A stretch of DNA of 64,000 nt from Ralstonia pickettii DTP0602 (GTDB lineage: Bacteria; Pseudomonadota; Gammaproteobacteria; Burkholderiales; Burkholderiaceae). Under the pieces are notes generated by a model. It saw only the letters and a program-made list of their open reading frames with translations. It searched no databases and had not been told where the DNA came from. Shown in pieces: positions 36,710-45,413 of the stretch. Made by a program: the position numbers and the translations under genes. Positions within the stretch are counted from its first letter, which is position 1, and every line of letters starts with the position of its first letter. The stretch spans positions 558,001 to 622,000 of the forward strand of contig CP006669.1 of assembly GCA_000471925.1 (NCBI GenBank), written 5' to 3'.

Positions 36710-37918
36710 ATGCGCCGAGCCGCTATCGTCACCCCCCTTCGCACCCCCGTCGGCACCTTCGGCGGCAGCCTGCGCCCCGTGCCTGTCGAGGAACTGGCCG
36801 CCACCGCAGTACGCGCCGTCGTGCAGCGCAGCGGCATCGACCCCGCGCGCATCGATGACGTGGTCTTTGCCCAGTCCTACGCCAACAGCGAAACACCCTG
36901 CGTGGGCCGCTGGGCCGCGCTGCAGGCCGGCCTGCCTGTGGAAGTGCCGGGCATGCAGCTGGACCGCCGCTGCGGCGGCGGCCTGCAGGCCATCGTCACG
37001 GCCTCGATGATGGTGCAAAGCGGCGCTGCCGATGTGGTCATCGCAGGCGGCGTCGAGAGCATGAGCAACATCGAGTACTACACCACCGACATGCGTTGGG
37101 GCGCGCGCTCGGGCAATGTGCGTTTCTACGACCGCCTTGACCGCGGCCGCGAACGTTCCCAGCCGGTCGAACGCTTTGGCAAGATCTCCGGGATGATCGA
37201 GACGGCCGAGAACCTGGCCCGCGACTACGGCATTACCCGCGAGCAGGCCGATGCCTTCTCCGTGCGCAGTCACGAACGCGCTGCGGCAGCGTGGGAAGGC
37301 GGCCGCTTCGACGCCGAGATCGTGACGGTGCAGGTGCCGCAGCGCAAGGGCGACCCCGTGACGTTCGCACGCGACGAAGGCTTCCGCCCCGGCACGTCGT
37401 TGGAAAGCCTCGGCAAGCTGCGCGCCCTGATGCCCAACGGCACCGTCACCGCCGGCAACGCAAGTCAGCAGAACGACGCCTCGGCGGCCTGCCTGATCGT
37501 GGCCGAGGACAAGCTGGCCGAGCTGGGCCTGACCCCCATGGCCACGCTGGTGGGCTGGGCCGCCGCCGGCTGCGAGCCGTCGCACATGGGCATCGGCCCG
37601 GTACCCGCGGTGAAGAAGCTGCTGGCGCGCCTGAACCTGACGCTCGACCAGATGGACCTGGTGGAACTGAACGAAGCCTTCGCCTGTCAGGTACTGGCCG
37701 TGCTCAAGGGCTGGGATTGGAACGACCAGGATGCCATCGAACAAAAGCTCAACGTGAACGGCTCGGGCATCTCGCTGGGCCACCCGATCGGCGCCACTGG
37801 CGTGCGCATCCTGGCTACGCTACTGCACGAACTGCAGCGCCGTGGCGGTCGTTATGGCCTGGAAACCATGTGTATTGGCGGCGGCCAAGGCATTGCCGCA
37901 GTATTTGAGCGCTGCTGA
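36710..37918 (+). CDS. Acetyl-CoA acyltransferase (thiolase)
   Basis: A 402-residue thiolase. The nucleophile Cys is in LDRRCGGGLQAIV near residue 88; GHPIGATGVRILATL and the proton-donor Cys in TMCIGGGQG complete the active site. AAGGAG lies six bases before the ATG at 36710. It would cleave the 3-ketoacyl-CoA made by the preceding steps, releasing acetyl-CoA or propionyl-CoA. Confidence 0.9.
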   Translation: MRRAAIVTPLRTPVGTFGGSLRPVPVEELAATAVRAVVQRSGIDPARIDDVVFAQSYANSETPCVGRWAALQAGLPVEVPGMQLDRRCGGGLQAIVTASMMVQSGAADVVIAGGVESMSNIEYYTTDMRWGARSGNVRFYDRLDRGRERSQPVERFGKISGMIETAENLARDYGITREQADAFSVRSHERAAAAWEGGRFDAEIVTVQVPQRKGDPVTFARDEGFRPGTSLESLGKLRALMPNGTVTAGNASQQNDASAACLIVAEDKLAELGLTPMATLVGWAAAGCEPSHMGIGPVPAVKKLLARLNLTLDQMDLVELNEAFACQVLAVLKGWDWNDQDAIEQKLNVNGSGISLGHPIGATGVRILATLLHELQRRGGRYGLETMCIGGGQGIAAVFERC

Positions 37919-37942
37919 TCCGGGCACTGCTGTCAAGCAACC

Positions 37943-37980
37943 GTCGTCCCCGCGAAAGCGGGCATCCGGTGACTTCTAAT
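37943..37980. repeat. REP-like extragenic palindrome
   Basis: CCCGC-GAAA-GCGGG with flanks CGTC and CATCCGGTGACTTC resembles the common proteobacterial extragenic repeat of the form CCCGCGAAAGCGGG...CCAGTGACTTC. It separates the thiolase gene from the binding-protein gene and may end or process the transcript. Confidence 0.6.
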
Positions 37981-38098
37981 GACGCCTGGCTCCGGCTCAC
38001 GTGCCCCAAAGGGGTATTCGTGAGAATGAAGGTAGCGATTGAGCTACCGAACTGTAATTGGGCTGTGCCTGCATTTTCGCATTACGTAGGAGAGTATT

Positions 38099-39085
38099 AT
38101 GATTTCCACCTCACGCCGCCACCTATTCTTGTCCGGACTGGCTCTGTGCGCCACAACGCTGGCCAGCGCTCCTGCCACCGCGCAGGGCAACGGCCAGCCG
38201 GTCCGCCTCGTGGTCGGCTACGCCGCGGGCGGCCCCGCCGACCAAGCCGCGCGGCTGTTCGCGGTGGCGCTGGGCAAGACGCTGAACGCCAATGTCATCG
38301 TCGACAACAAACCTGGTGCCAATGCCACGCTGGCCGGCTATGAAGTGGTACGCGCCAAGCCCGACGGCGCTACGTTGTGGTTCGCCGCCAGCGCGGCGCT
38401 GACGGTTGCGCCCAACATCATGAAAAGCTTGCCGTACGACCCGGCCAAGGACCTCACACCAGTGGCACCGGTGGCGCGCTACTACAACATGCTGGTGGCC
38501 AACAACAAGGAACCCTTCAAGAGTACGCAGGAACTGGTCGCCTACGCCAAGGCACACCCCGGCAAGCTCAGCTACGGCTCCTCCGGCGTGGGCAGCTCCA
38601 ATCACGTCGCCATGGCGCTGTTCGCGCGGCAGGCGCAAGTGGAGTTGAACCACATTCCCTACAAGGGCAATGCGCCGGCCATGACCGACACCATCGGCGG
38701 CCAGATCGACATGATGTTCGACATCATCAGCACCGCCAGCGGCTATGTACAGAGCGGCAAGGTCAAGCCTATCGCCGTAGGTTCACCCAAGCGCAACCCG
38801 TCGCTTCCCAACGTGCCGACCTTCCGCGAAGCGGGCATTCCTGCCCTGAAGGACTATGAGGCCGGCGGCTGGTACGCCATCTACGCGCCCAAGGGCGTGG
38901 CGCCGGAGCTGACGCAGAAGCTGGCGGCGGCGGTGCGAAAGGCCGTGGAAGACGCCGGGCTCAAGAAGCGCTATGCCGAACTCGGCTACGAACAGTGGAG
39001 CGGGACCACGCAGGACGTAGTGAACACCGCAGCGCGCGAGCGCACGCAGTGGGCTAGCGTGCTCAAGGGCGTCACGCTGGACTGA
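38099..39085 (+). CDS. Bug/TctC-family periplasmic solute-binding protein
   Basis: A 328-residue exported protein. The signal peptide (LFLSGLALCATTLASAPATA) is followed by the Bug fold: VRLVVGYAAGGPADQAARLF, VIVDNKPGANATLAGYEVV, SYGSSGVGSSNHVAMALFA. These proteins bind carboxylates and amides in the periplasm of Burkholderiales, often without a dedicated TctAB partner; none is here. In this position it probably captures the substrate of the cluster. Confidence 0.87.
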   Translation: MISTSRRHLFLSGLALCATTLASAPATAQGNGQPVRLVVGYAAGGPADQAARLFAVALGKTLNANVIVDNKPGANATLAGYEVVRAKPDGATLWFAASAALTVAPNIMKSLPYDPAKDLTPVAPVARYYNMLVANNKEPFKSTQELVAYAKAHPGKLSYGSSGVGSSNHVAMALFARQAQVELNHIPYKGNAPAMTDTIGGQIDMMFDIISTASGYVQSGKVKPIAVGSPKRNPSLPNVPTFREAGIPALKDYEAGGWYAIYAPKGVAPELTQKLAAAVRKAVEDAGLKKRYAELGYEQWSGTTQDVVNTAARERTQWASVLKGVTLD

Positions 39086-39128
39086 GCCCCTTCCCCGGAC
39101 ACCGACCCGACATTTAGGAAGACCTGAC

Positions 39129-40286
39129 ATGATCCGCGATAACGACACCCTGGAAGCCTTGCTCGACAGCGTGCGCCGCTTTGTGCGCGAGCGCCTGGTG
39201 CCCGCCGAGGCACTGGTCGCAGAAACCGACGATATCCCGCAGGATATTGTGCAAGACATGCGCGAGATGGGACTGTTCGGCATGACCATCCCCGAGCGCT
39301 TTGGCGGCCTGGAACTGACGATGGAGGAAGAGGTACGCGTGGTCATGGAACTGTGCCAGACCTCGCCGGCCTTCCGCTCGCTGCTCGGCACGACCGTGGG
39401 CATTGGCTCGCAGGGCATCCTGATGGATGGCACGCCGGAACAGCAGGCCGCCTGGCTGCCGCGTCTGGCCACGGGCGAAATCCTGGCTTCGTTTGCGCTG
39501 ACCGAACCCGACGCCGGCTCGGACGCCGGCTCGCTGCGCACCACCGCCATCAAGGATGGCGACCACTACGTGGTCAACGGTACCAAGCGCTTTATCACCA
39601 ACGCGCCTCAGGCCGGCATGTTCACACTGATGGCGCGCACGAACCCCGACATCAAGGGCTCGGCGGGGGTCTCCGCATTCATCGTCGACGCCAAAACGCC
39701 GGGCATCAGCTTCGGCAAGCGCGACGCGAAGATGGGCCAGAAAGGCGCGCACACCTGTGACGTGATCTTCGAGAACGTACGCGTCCCGGCCGCCAACCTG
39801 ATCGGCCTGAAGGAAGGCCAGGGATTCAAGACGGCAATGAAGGTGCTCGACAAGGGCCGCTTGCATATCGCGGCGGTCAGCGTCGGGGTGGCCAAGCGCG
39901 TCCTTCGCGACGCGCTGAACTACGCGCTGGAGCGCCAGCAGTTCGGCCAGCCGATCTGCGAGTTTCAGTTGATCCAAGCCATGCTGGCCGACAGCCAAGC
40001 CGAGCTCTATGCGGCCGAATGCATGGTGATCGACGCCGCGCGCCGCCGCGACGACGGCAGGAACGTCTCCACCGAAGCCTCGTGCTGCAAGATGTTCGCC
40101 ACCGAGATGGTGGGCCGCGTGGCCGACCGCGCGGTGCAGATCCTGGGCGGCTCTGGCTATATCTCCGAGTACGGCATCGAGCGTTTCTACCGCGACGTGC
40201 GCCTGTTCCGCCTGTATGAAGGCACCACCCAGATCCAGCAGGTCATCATCGCCCGCAACATGATCCGCGAGGCGCGCGGCGCCTAA
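39129..40286 (+). CDS. Acyl-CoA dehydrogenase with C-terminal catalytic Glu
   Basis: A 385-residue acyl-CoA dehydrogenase with ASFALTEPDAGSDAGSLRTT and the C-terminal FRLYEGTTQIQQVIIARNMI, the standard short/medium-chain catalytic Glu. Unlike the dehydrogenase at 32917 it has no Glu at the helix-G position (LDKGRLHIAAVSVG). Start RBS AGGAAG is present. It follows the Bug gene by 43 bases and precedes a CoA-transferase, so activation followed by oxidation is the likely order. Confidence 0.87.
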   Translation: MIRDNDTLEALLDSVRRFVRERLVPAEALVAETDDIPQDIVQDMREMGLFGMTIPERFGGLELTMEEEVRVVMELCQTSPAFRSLLGTTVGIGSQGILMDGTPEQQAAWLPRLATGEILASFALTEPDAGSDAGSLRTTAIKDGDHYVVNGTKRFITNAPQAGMFTLMARTNPDIKGSAGVSAFIVDAKTPGISFGKRDAKMGQKGAHTCDVIFENVRVPAANLIGLKEGQGFKTAMKVLDKGRLHIAAVSVGVAKRVLRDALNYALERQQFGQPICEFQLIQAMLADSQAELYAAECMVIDAARRRDDGRNVSTEASCCKMFATEMVGRVADRAVQILGGSGYISEYGIERFYRDVRLFRLYEGTTQIQQVIIARNMIREARGA

Positions 40287-40361
40287 GGGCCGCGCCAACA
40301 TTCAGCAGTACCGCTACCCGTCCTCGTGACAGGGCAGCTAGAAGGAAACACCAGCATTCTC

Positions 40362-41660
40362 ATGACCGATTCCGCCGCTACCCCCATCCCAGACCTGCCG
40401 TCCCCTTCGCCGCGCACCGACGCGCTGAGCCACCTCCGGGTGCTCGATCTCTCGCGCGTGCTGGCCGGGCCATGGGCCACACAGAATCTCGCGGACATGG
40501 GCGCCGACGTGATCAAGATCGAGAAGCCCGGCGAAGGCGACGACACCCGCCACTGGGGTCCTCCGTTCTTGAAAGGCGAGGATGGCGCGCCCACCCGGCA
40601 AGCGAGCTATTTCACCGCGGCCAACCGCAACAAGCGCTCGGTCACCGTGGACATTTCCAAGCCCGAGGGGCAGGAACTGATCCGCGAACTGGCCCGCCAC
40701 AGCGACGTGGTGGTGGAAAACTTCAAGACCGGCGGGCTCAAGCGCTACGGGCTGGACTATGACAGCCTGAGCGCGATCAACCCGCGCCTGATCTACTGCT
40801 CGGTCACCGGCTTCGGCCATACCGGCCCCTACGCGGCCCGCCCCGGCTACGACCTGCTGATCCAGGCCATGAGCGGCCTAATGAGCATCACCGGCCAGGC
40901 CGACGGCGAATTGGGCGGTGGCCCGATGAAGGTGGGCGTGGCCGTGATCGATCTGTTCACCGGCATGTATGCCACCACCGCGATCCTGAGCGCACTCGAA
41001 GCGCGCCACTTCACCGGACGCGGTCAGCATATCGACATCGCGCTGCTGGATGTGGCCATGGCGGTGCTGGCCAACCAGGGTGCGGGCTTTCTCAACGCTG
41101 GCGACGTGCCCCAGCGCCAGGGCAATATCCACCCGAGCGTGGTGCCCTATCAGGACTTCCCCACAGCCGATGGCAATATGCTGCTGGCCATCGGCAACGA
41201 CGGGCAGTTCGCGCGGTTCTGCGACGCAGCGGGGGTGAATTGGGCTGGCGACGAGCGCTATGCCACCAACACCGGCCGCGTCAACAATCGCAAGGTGCTG
41301 ATCCCGATGCTGACCGAACTCACGCGCACCCGGCCCACAGCGGAATGGATCACGCTGCTGGAATCCAATTCCGTGCCTTGCGGCCCGATCAACGACGTCG
41401 CCCAGGCCTATGCCGATCCGCATGTGCACTCCCGCGGGCTGCGCATCGAGCAGTCGCGCTATCCGGGCGCACAGCCGCCCACAGGCCAAAGCGTCAACAA
41501 GGTGATCACCGCGGCCAGCCCGCTGCGCCTGTCGGAGACGCCTCCCACGCTGCGCTACGCACCGCCGGCGCTGGGCCAGCACACCGAAGAGGTGCTGCGC
41601 GACTACCTGAAGCTCGACCCGCAGCAACTGGAAGCGCTGCGCGCCAAGGGCGTGGTCTAA
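40362..41660 (+). CDS. CaiB/BaiF-type (family III) CoA-transferase
   Basis: A 432-residue family III CoA-transferase (LRVLDLSRVLAGPWATQNLA; DMGADVIKIEKPGEGDDTRH; the catalytic Asp in RPGYDLLIQAMSGLM). The start at 40362 fits the family and has GAAGGAAA upstream. An earlier GTG at 40326 is possible. Such enzymes move CoA between carboxylates, often from succinyl-CoA, so it is a candidate for activating a dicarboxylic or branched acid. Confidence 0.87.
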   Translation: MTDSAATPIPDLPSPSPRTDALSHLRVLDLSRVLAGPWATQNLADMGADVIKIEKPGEGDDTRHWGPPFLKGEDGAPTRQASYFTAANRNKRSVTVDISKPEGQELIRELARHSDVVVENFKTGGLKRYGLDYDSLSAINPRLIYCSVTGFGHTGPYAARPGYDLLIQAMSGLMSITGQADGELGGGPMKVGVAVIDLFTGMYATTAILSALEARHFTGRGQHIDIALLDVAMAVLANQGAGFLNAGDVPQRQGNIHPSVVPYQDFPTADGNMLLAIGNDGQFARFCDAAGVNWAGDERYATNTGRVNNRKVLIPMLTELTRTRPTAEWITLLESNSVPCGPINDVAQAYADPHVHSRGLRIEQSRYPGAQPPTGQSVNKVITAASPLRLSETPPTLRYAPPALGQHTEEVLRDYLKLDPQQLEALRAKGVV

Positions 41661-41694
41661 GGCGCCACGCCGCCGCCCCGGGTTGCCACAAGCC

Positions 41695-42327
41695 ATGCGC
41701 GTCCAACTGCAAGCCGCCTCGCACGTCCACCTGTCATGCCTGCTGCCGGCCTTCCCGCTGGTGATCGCGGCGACTCGCGGCAAGACCCTGGTGCGGCGGC
41801 GGGGATTCGAGCGTTTGGTCGTTCCCGGACAACCAGTGGTGGTGGCGCCGTTCGAGGCGGTCGACCTGCACTTGGACGGCGGCGCGGTGCAGCCGGCCTG
41901 TTGCAGCCTGGAAATCCAGCTGCAGCCCGCGGGCGCACCCAGCGTGTCTCTGCATCACCGACTATCGCAGCGTGTCTTTGTGCAGCCGCAGCACACGTGG
42001 AGCGCGGCCTTTATCGCCGACTTGCTGCGAGCTTCGCCCACCCAGGTGCGCCGCACGCTGTTCTCGGAAGGCGCGGCCCTGAACGAGCTATGCCGGACCC
42101 AGCGGCTGATGCGGGCGCTGTTCGAGGCCCTGCACGACGGTGCCGGCGCTGGCGAACTGAAGCGCCGCATCGGCTGGCCGCAGCGCAGCGACCTGGAGGC
42201 CGCGTTCTACGACTGCGTCGGCCTGTCATTGCACACCCTCAGGCGCTTGGGCTCGGGGCGGACGACCCTCGCCAGCGCACGGGCCGACGCGTTCGTGCCG
42301 CAGTGGCCCGAGCAGCAGCTGGCCTGA
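41695..42327 (+). CDS. AraC-like helix-turn-helix protein
   Basis: A 210-residue protein whose C-terminal half has an AraC-like pattern (AAFIADLLRASPTQVRRTLF, then LCRTQRLMRALFEAL and IGWPQRSDLEAAFYDCVGLS). The N-terminal part resembles a small cupin-like sensor. ATG at 41695 was chosen over TTG at 41683. It starts 34 bases after the CoA-transferase and precedes the ligase on the same strand. It probably regulates this cluster. Confidence 0.68.
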   Translation: MRVQLQAASHVHLSCLLPAFPLVIAATRGKTLVRRRGFERLVVPGQPVVVAPFEAVDLHLDGGAVQPACCSLEIQLQPAGAPSVSLHHRLSQRVFVQPQHTWSAAFIADLLRASPTQVRRTLFSEGAALNELCRTQRLMRALFEALHDGAGAGELKRRIGWPQRSDLEAAFYDCVGLSLHTLRRLGSGRTTLASARADAFVPQWPEQQLA

Positions 42328-42471
42328 CCCCGCTGGCACAGCCGCCGGCGCGTTCGGCAATCGAGAAATCTCCTTTGCCGATAAGCGATTGCAGCGCACC
42401 AGCGGCGCACATAAACTGGCGTCGTTCGGCTTGCCGAACGGCTTTCTACCCCGCACAAGGATTTCCGCGAG

Positions 42472-44004
42472 ATGCCCCCGGACCGAGACACCACCAAACG
42501 GATCAGCGACATCCCACGCCACTGGGCCGCCCAGACCCCCGACCATGCGGCCGTGTTCGAGGACGGCCGCACCGTTACCTTCGCGCAGTTGTGGGCAGGG
42601 ATCGAGGACGCGCAACGCTATCTTGAAGCGCAGGGCGTCGGCACCGGCGACCGGGTGCTGGTCGCGGCCGAGAACTGCCTGGCCGTGATCACGCTGGTGT
42701 TCGCCTTGTCGGAGCTGGGCGCGTGGCCGGTGGTGGTCAACGCCCGCGTGTCGGAACGCGAGATCGAGGTGATCCGGGCGCATTGCCGACCGCGCCTGAT
42801 GCTGTTTACCCATGCCGCCTCGCCTGACGCGCTGCGGCACGGCGTGCGCTACCGGGCTCGGGAAATCGCCCCCGCCGGCCTTGGCCCGCTGATGGCCGGC
42901 GCCGTCGACGCGGCCAGCGAGCGTGAGCCGGAAGCGCTGGCGCGCGAGGTGGCCGCGCTGATCTACACCTCCGGCACCACCGGTCAGCCCAAGGGCGTGA
43001 TGGTCACGCACCGGGGCCTGCTGCACTTTGCCCGCGTCACGGTGGAATCCCGCCGCATGCAGGCCGACGACTGCGCCTATGCGGTCATGCCGATGTCGCA
43101 CGTGTTCGGGCTGGGCACGCTGCTGGTCTCGACCTTCCAGGCCGGTGCCAGCCTGTACCTGAGCGCGCGTTTCAATGCGGCCGACGTCACCGCGGCGATC
43201 CGCCAAGGTGCGATCACGCTGCTGCAGGGCGTGCCGACCATGTTCAACCGCATCGTCGCGCACGTACGCGCGAGCGGCTTGCCGCTGGCGCCGTCGCCAA
43301 GGCTGCGCTACCTGTACACCGGTGGCGGGCCGCTCGACCCGACGCTCAAGCAGGAAGTCGAGGCCATGTTCGGCCAGCCGCTGCACCATGGCTACGGCAT
43401 GACCGAGTATGCCGGCTCGCTGTTCGTGACGCGCATGGACCGGCCGCGCAGCGATTGCTCGGCGGGAGAGATCGTCGAAGGCGCCCAACTTCAGGTGGTC
43501 GGCCCTGACGGCATGCCGGTGCCGGAGGGCGAACCGGGCGAACTGTGGGTCAGGGGACCGGGCGTGATGCGCGGCTACTATCGCGCACCGGAACTGACCG
43601 CCGAGGCGCTACGCCCCGACGGCTGGCTCAACACTGGCGACCTTGGCCGGCTGGGTCCTGACGGCGCGCTGTTTATCGTCGGCCGCACCAAGGACCTAAT
43701 CATCCGTTCCGGCTTCAACGTCTATCCGATCGAGATCGAATCGGTCATCAACACCCATCCGTCCGTGCGCCTGTCCGCCGTGGTCGGCCAGCCGACCCCA
43801 GACGGCAACGAGGAAGTGATTGCCTTCGTCGAAATCCAGGATGGTGAGAAGTTTGACGCGGCGGCGCTGCACGAATATCTGATCGATCGCCTGTCGCCAT
43901 ACAAGCGTCCGGAGAAGATCCTGCGCGTGGCCACCATCCCCACCACGGCCAGCGGCAAGCTGCTCAAGCAACAGCTCAGGCAGCTGGTCGCGGAACAGAA
44001 GTAG
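42472..44004 (+). CDS. Acyl-CoA synthetase (AMP-forming)
   Basis: A 510-residue ANL ligase with YTSGTTGQPKGVMVTHRGLL near residue 165, GYGMTEYAGSLF, the hinge VGRTKDLIIRSGFNVYPIEI and the catalytic lysine in TTASGKLLKQQL. It likely activates the carboxylate feeding the dehydrogenases of the cluster. It is distinct from HmfD at 10591. The TTG/ATG choice is clear: ATG at 42472. The exact substrate is unknown. Confidence 0.85.
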   Translation: MPPDRDTTKRISDIPRHWAAQTPDHAAVFEDGRTVTFAQLWAGIEDAQRYLEAQGVGTGDRVLVAAENCLAVITLVFALSELGAWPVVVNARVSEREIEVIRAHCRPRLMLFTHAASPDALRHGVRYRAREIAPAGLGPLMAGAVDAASEREPEALAREVAALIYTSGTTGQPKGVMVTHRGLLHFARVTVESRRMQADDCAYAVMPMSHVFGLGTLLVSTFQAGASLYLSARFNAADVTAAIRQGAITLLQGVPTMFNRIVAHVRASGLPLAPSPRLRYLYTGGGPLDPTLKQEVEAMFGQPLHHGYGMTEYAGSLFVTRMDRPRSDCSAGEIVEGAQLQVVGPDGMPVPEGEPGELWVRGPGVMRGYYRAPELTAEALRPDGWLNTGDLGRLGPDGALFIVGRTKDLIIRSGFNVYPIEIESVINTHPSVRLSAVVGQPTPDGNEEVIAFVEIQDGEKFDAAALHEYLIDRLSPYKRPEKILRVATIPTTASGKLLKQQLRQLVAEQK

Positions 44005-44027
44005 CGGCTGCGGCTGAGGGGGCGCCG

Positions 44028-44669
44028 TCAGTCCTGGCGCCCGAGGCCGTCCTCGACCAACAGGTCGACCAGCTTGCGCGCAAACAGCGGCAAGGCGCCG
44101 AGTTCGGCCACGCAGATCTGCAGCTTGCGCTCGGCCCATTCGTCGTTGAGCTTGACGATGCGCAGCGCCATCGTATTGGCGTGGCGCGCGGCGGTGCTCT
44201 CGGGCAGAACGCCGACACCGACATTTGCCTCGACCATCCGGCACGCGGTCTCGAAGTTGCTGACCTGGACGCGCCAACGCAGTTCGCGCTGCAGGTCCGC
44301 CGCAGCGCGCTTGAGGAAGTTGTGGATCGCGCTGGCTTCCGGCAGGCCGATGAAGTCATAGTCCAGCGTATCGATAAAATCGACGCCATTGCTCTCGGCC
44401 AGCGGATTGCTCAATGCGGTGGCAAGCACTAGACGGTCGCGCCGGTAAGGCATCGCTTCCAGCCCTTCGGTACGCACATTGCCAGCAATGATGCCGATGT
44501 CGACCATCCCCTCCTGGACGGCGCGCACGATGTCCGGGCTCAGCCGTTCATGCATGTCGATGGTCACGTCGGGATGGTTGACAAGGTAGGTACGCAGCAC
44601 GGCAGGCAGGAACTCGCTCATCGCGGTCGTGTTGGCAAAAACGCGCACATGGCCCTTCACCCGCCACAA
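44028..44669 (-). pseudogene. LysR regulator lacking its DNA-binding domain
   Basis: About 213 residues matching only the inducer-binding domain of a LysR protein (VKGHVRVFANTTAMSEFLPA; DIGIIAGNVRTEGLEAMPYR; MVEANVGVGVLPESTAARHA). The first about 85 residues, with the helix-turn-helix, are missing. Homology stops abruptly near 44665, where unrelated DNA begins. It is convergent with the acyl-CoA synthetase. It may once have controlled the cluster. Confidence 0.72.
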
Positions 44670-44764
44670 GGGGAATCCCTAATATGGCACTCATCGAATG
44701 CCGCGGTGCAACAAGCACTGAACCAAAGGAATGGCATTCACCAGTTTGAAGAAAGGGGTGAGCC

Positions 44765-45160
44765 ATGAATACCAATCGCCGTGCCCTAGTCGCTGTCGCC
44801 GCACTCGCTGCCACCCTAGCGGCCGCTCCGGTGTTTGCCAAGAGTGGCAAATTCGATACTTACACTGACGGCGCGCGGTCTGGGAAGTACGATGTTTATA
44901 CTGACGGCTCGGGGACACCTCCCCCAACCCGCTTCCGCTCTCCCGAACCCTACACTTCCCCAGAGTGTGGGGATTTTACTTTTCGGGAACCAGAACTTTC
45001 AGACACCCGACACGGGGGCGTGCCGGGAGAAAGCCTGGAAATGACACATATTCCCAGAAGTAATAAAGAACGTGGCTTTTATGCACGCGACGGCAGCTGC
45101 TCGGGCGCGCGCTTGGCGCAGCTAGCCGTACTGTCCCGGCTGCTGAAGCAATCGGAGTGA
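44765..45160 (+). CDS. Small secreted protein with KFDTYTDG-type repeats
   Basis: A 131-residue ORF with a signal peptide (LVAVAALAATLAAAPVFAKS) and two repeats, GKFDTYTDGARS and GKYDVYTDGSG. Such repeat-bearing small exported proteins occur in Cupriavidus and Ralstonia. After residue about 50 the sequence is low-complexity and frame-like, and a terminator-like hairpin lies inside the ORF at 44957-44984, so the natural 3' end may have been replaced. The signal and repeats look real; the tail is doubtful. Confidence 0.5.
   Translation: MNTNRRALVAVAALAATLAAAPVFAKSGKFDTYTDGARSGKYDVYTDGSGTPPPTRFRSPEPYTSPECGDFTFREPELSDTRHGGVPGESLEMTHIPRSNKERGFYARDGSCSGARLAQLAVLSRLLKQSE
44957..44984 (+). terminator. 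Terminator-like hairpin inside the secreted-protein ORF
   Basis: Arms TCCCCA and TGGGGA with a five-base loop are followed by TTTTACTTTT; outer arms TCCCG and CGGGA frame it at 44941 and 44984. It could be a terminator carried by inserted DNA that replaced the 3' end of the gene. Confidence 0.4.
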
Positions 45161-45413
45161 CAGCGAGGCGCGCCCTGCATCCATCAATGGATACTCACCC
45201 CCTTGAGGCGTGCGATCATCTCCAGAGACCCACTGGTATTGGGTGCTGGTGCTGACCGCTCCGCAGGGCGCCCAATAGAGAAGGCGATTGATGGTCATCA
45301 ACGGGCAGCGGCGACGTCGCCAAACGTGTCGGTCGGGGCCCTCGGCCAATCCGCATCCGTCCGATCCGGCATAATGCCCGGCGCACCATGGCGCTAAGGG
45401 ATTGAACTGGGTG

